Assembly: GCF_029167645.1 (NCBI RefSeq)
Contig: NZ_CP119147.1
Location: 3,596,001-3,660,000, forward strand
DNA length: 64,000 nt
Reading direction: 5' to 3'
Origin: Streptomyces sp. AM 2-1-1
Lineage (GTDB): Bacteria; Actinomycetota; Actinomycetes; Streptomycetales; Streptomycetaceae
Shown here one piece after another: positions 60,168 through 64,000 of the stretch (position 1 is its first letter; each line of letters starts with the position of its first letter). The notes under the pieces were generated by a model. That model was not told where the DNA came from, made no database searches, and was given only the letters and a program-made list of their open reading frames with translations. A program made the position numbers and the translations under genes.

Positions 60168-61499
60168 TCACCTCTTGCGGCGGCGCCCCCTCCCGGTCCG
60201 TACGGGTGCAGGAGCCTTGGCTTCCGCGCCGAGCCCTGTGCGGTCCGCGGACACCACCAGAGCGGCGAGCACCGTCGTGACGGGCACCGACGCGACGAGT
60301 CCGATCGAGCCGACGAGGGTACGGACGATCTCCGCGGCCACCAGCTCGCTGTTGGCGACCGTGCCGACACTGCTCTGCGCGATCGAGAAGAGCAGCAGCA
60401 GCGGCAGTGCGGCGCCCGCGTACGCCAGCACCAGGGTGTTGACCACCGACGCGATGTGGTCACGCCCGATCCGGATGCCCGCGCGGTAGAGCCCGCGCGC
60501 CCCCATGCTCGGGTCCGCCTGGTGCAGTTCCCAGACCGCCGACGTCTGGGTGACCGTCACGTCGTCGAGGACGCCGAGCGAGCCGATGATCACACCGGCC
60601 AGCAGCAGACCACTCATGTCGATGTCGGGGTAGAGGCCGTGGATGAGCCCCGTGTTGTCGTCGGTGTTGCCGGTCAACCCCGCCCAGTCGATGAAGACGG
60701 AGCCCAACAGGCCGATCAACACCAGCGAGATCAGGGTGCCGATCACCGCCACCGAGGTGCGCGCGGTGATTCCGTGGCAGGTGTACAGCGCGATGAGCAT
60801 GATCGCGCTCGCTCCCACCACCGCCACGAGCAGCGGGTTCGACCCCTGCAGGATCGCCGGGAGGATGAAGAGCGTCAGCACGGCGAAGGAGACCGCGAGC
60901 GCCACCAGCGCCATCAACCCGCGCAGGCGGCCCACGACGATGACGGCCACGGCGAAGATTCCGGCCAGCAGCGCCATCGGAAGCTTCCGGTCCACGTCGG
61001 TGACCGAGTACTGCAGGTCGTGCGGCGCGTCCGGCGCGTATGCCAGGACCACCCCCTGACCCTCGCTCAACTGCCGTGACGCGTCGGGCTGGATGATCTC
61101 CGCGAAGGTGCGGCCCTTGTCGTCACCGCTGGTCACCTCGATGGTCGCCTTCTTGCAGTCGCCGGTGTCGCCGGCCGCCGCACCGGGCCCGGAGCCCGTG
61201 GAGGTACCCCCCGTGGCGGGTACCTGGGCGGCATTGACGTCCGCACAGTTCACCCGGTCGACCTTCACCACCTGCCCCTGCTCGGTCTGCCGGTCGAAGC
61301 CCACACCGGTGTGCTCGTGTGCGGGGGTGCCGCCGGGCCAGAGCACCGCGAGGCCGACGACCACCGCCGCGGCGAAGGGGATCAGCACGCACGCGATGAC
61401 CTTGCGCAGGTGGGTCGAGACGGGCGCCGCGGGGCCATGACCGTGCGTGTGGGCGTGTGAGTGGTCCGGGGGCTCGGGACGGTCCTGGGAGGTAGTCAC
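60168..61499 (-). CDS. YibE/F-like membrane protein
   Basis: The 443-residue protein has a His-rich cytoplasmic start (HSHAHTHGHG) and one membrane segment (about 33-55). An outer domain of about 120 residues includes two Cys (near 85 and 113). About seven further membrane segments follow from residue 170. The multi-span part matches the YibE/F-like family. Function is unknown; the His cluster suggests metal binding. It is divergent from thiC. Confidence 0.87.
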   Translation of the reverse strand: MTTSQDRPEPPDHSHAHTHGHGPAAPVSTHLRKVIACVLIPFAAAVVVGLAVLWPGGTPAHEHTGVGFDRQTEQGQVVKVDRVNCADVNAAQVPATGGTSTGSGPGAAAGDTGDCKKATIEVTSGDDKGRTFAEIIQPDASRQLSEGQGVVLAYAPDAPHDLQYSVTDVDRKLPMALLAGIFAVAVIVVGRLRGLMALVALAVSFAVLTLFILPAILQGSNPLLVAVVGASAIMLIALYTCHGITARTSVAVIGTLISLVLIGLLGSVFIDWAGLTGNTDDNTGLIHGLYPDIDMSGLLLAGVIIGSLGVLDDVTVTQTSAVWELHQADPSMGARGLYRAGIRIGRDHIASVVNTLVLAYAGAALPLLLLFSIAQSSVGTVANSELVAAEIVRTLVGSIGLVASVPVTTVLAALVVSADRTGLGAEAKAPAPVRTGRGRRRKR

Positions 61500-61577
61500 G
61501 GAGCGATCATCGCAACATCGGGGGAGGCCCCCTGGTCAGCACGGCCGGGCGGGCGCTAGCGTGGTGGCACCTTTGCA

Positions 61578-63491
<1,914 letters not shown>

Positions 63492-63494
63492 GCG

Positions 63495-63524
63495 GCCCCG
63501 TGCCCGACCGGTCGGGCACGGGGC
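63495..63524. terminator. terminator after thiC
   Basis: GCCCCGTGCCCGACC is followed directly by its complement, a 30-bp palindrome starting 4 nt after the thiC stop. Confidence 0.85.
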
Positions 63525-63534
63525 TCGGACGGGC

Positions 63535-63576
63535 GCCCGTACCCGGCCGGCCGGCCCTCGTCGGCCGGGTACGGGC
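63535..63576. terminator. second hairpin between convergent genes
   Basis: GCCCGTACCCGGCCG pairs with CGGCCGGGTACGGGC across 12 nt. With the thiC hairpin it separates thiC from the leftward gene. Confidence 0.8.
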
Positions 63577-63629
63577 AGCCGCCCCGGGACGGGCAGGGGA
63601 TCGGCGGCGGTCCCGCGCCGGGGCAGCCG

Positions 63630-63983
63630 TCACCCCCCGGCGGGTGCGGGGTCGTCCGGGTGCGGGGTGCCGAAGCCCGGACCCTCGTATCCCGGACTGT
63701 CGAAGCCAGGACCGCCCTGGGCACCCGGGCTGGTGAAGTCCGGACTGCTGAAGTCGGGGCTGGTGAAGGAGGGGCGGGGGCTCGGGCGCGAGCCGCCCTG
63801 GGAGTTCGAGAAGTCCGGGCTGCTGTACCCGATCTTCGGGATGCGGTTCGGTGACTGCCGGGGGGTGCGTGCGGCCGGCGCGGCGGTGGGGTCGTCCAGC
63901 GCGTCGCGGAGGAACGGGAGTATGCCGCGTTCCAGCAGGGCGTGCCGCCAGGCTTCCCTGGCGCGGGCGACCTCCTCGGGCAT
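63630..63983 (-). CDS. aromatic-repeat low-complexity protein
   Basis: I do not recognise a family. The 117-residue product has a helical, charged N-terminal part (MPEEVARAREAWRHALLERG, about 1-40) and a repetitive C-terminal half with SPDF three times, then SPG, GFDSPGY and GFGTPHP. The composition is like flexible, self-associating segments. ATG 63983 is preceded by GGAGGAGG, so the start is credible, although the window ends 17 nt upstream and a longer form cannot be excluded. Confidence 0.6.
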   Translation of the reverse strand: MPEEVARAREAWRHALLERGILPFLRDALDDPTAAPAARTPRQSPNRIPKIGYSSPDFSNSQGGSRPSPRPSFTSPDFSSPDFTSPGAQGGPGFDSPGYEGPGFGTPHPDDPAPAGG

Positions 63984-64000
63984 GTCGTCCTCCTCCAGGG

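Overview
This window is the replication-origin region of a Streptomyces chromosome. The DNA is very GC-rich, many starts are GTG, and gene order is the actinomycete oriC order: gyrA-gyrB-recF-dnaN-oriC-dnaA-rpmH-rnpA-yidD-yidC-jag-rsmG-parA-parB. The genus call rests on the SsgR/SsgA sporulation pair at the right end, a dispersed array of parS sites (GTTTCACGTGAAAC), and a DnaA with a long Gln/Pro/Gly-rich linker. No insertion sequence, prophage, CRISPR array or rRNA operon was found.

Layout. 1-10.5 kb: a small secreted peptide gene, tRNA-Ile(GAT), then leftward genes for a DUF3566 membrane protein, GyrA, GyrB, a DUF721 protein, RecF, a 6-phosphogluconate dehydrogenase and the sliding clamp DnaN. 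10.5-11.7 kb: oriC with about 20 DnaA-box-like 9-mers. 11.7-20.7 kb: dnaA leftward, then rightward rpmH-rnpA-yidD-yidC-jag-rsmG (ribosome, RNase P, membrane insertion, 16S methylation), parAB and a GNAT gene. 20.8-30.3 kb: a leftward block that matches the Mycobacterium tuberculosis order Rv3909-Rv3914: DUF6049 protein, MurJ, a membrane pseudokinase, an ECF sigma factor with its zinc-finger anti-sigma factor, TrxB and TrxA. 30.5-33.3 kb: tRNA nucleotidyltransferase and an MFS transporter.

33.4-48.4 kb: inositol-phosphate synthase and a PadR regulator, a class A penicillin-binding protein, a GT87-like membrane protein, an alanine-racemase-like protein beside FemX, then rpsF-ssb-rpsR-rplI, a MATE transporter and the replicative helicase dnaB. 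48.4-58.5 kb is more accessory: an orphan small protein, a serine beta-lactamase-family protein, several GNATs, a MarR/MFS/HbpS-like cluster, a Nudix enzyme, a PLP lyase, a holin-like membrane protein, a cupin and DUF5326. 58.8-64 kb: ssgR-ssgA, a YibE/F membrane protein, a TPP riboswitch with thiC, and an aromatic-repeat protein at the edge.

The shared theme is replication initiation (DnaA boxes at oriC, dnaA, parAB and dnaB), segregation (ParA, ParB and ten parS sites), and cell-wall assembly (MurJ, pseudokinase, PBP, FemX, SsgA). I saw no wholly unknown multi-gene system. The most unusual items are the DVGWG peptide, a parS-like site at the apex of a terminator hairpin, the stand-alone MurJ-associated pseudokinase, the racemase-like partner of FemX and two 9-bp tandem repeats. 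Orthologue statements come from memory of the families and gene orders; no search was run.
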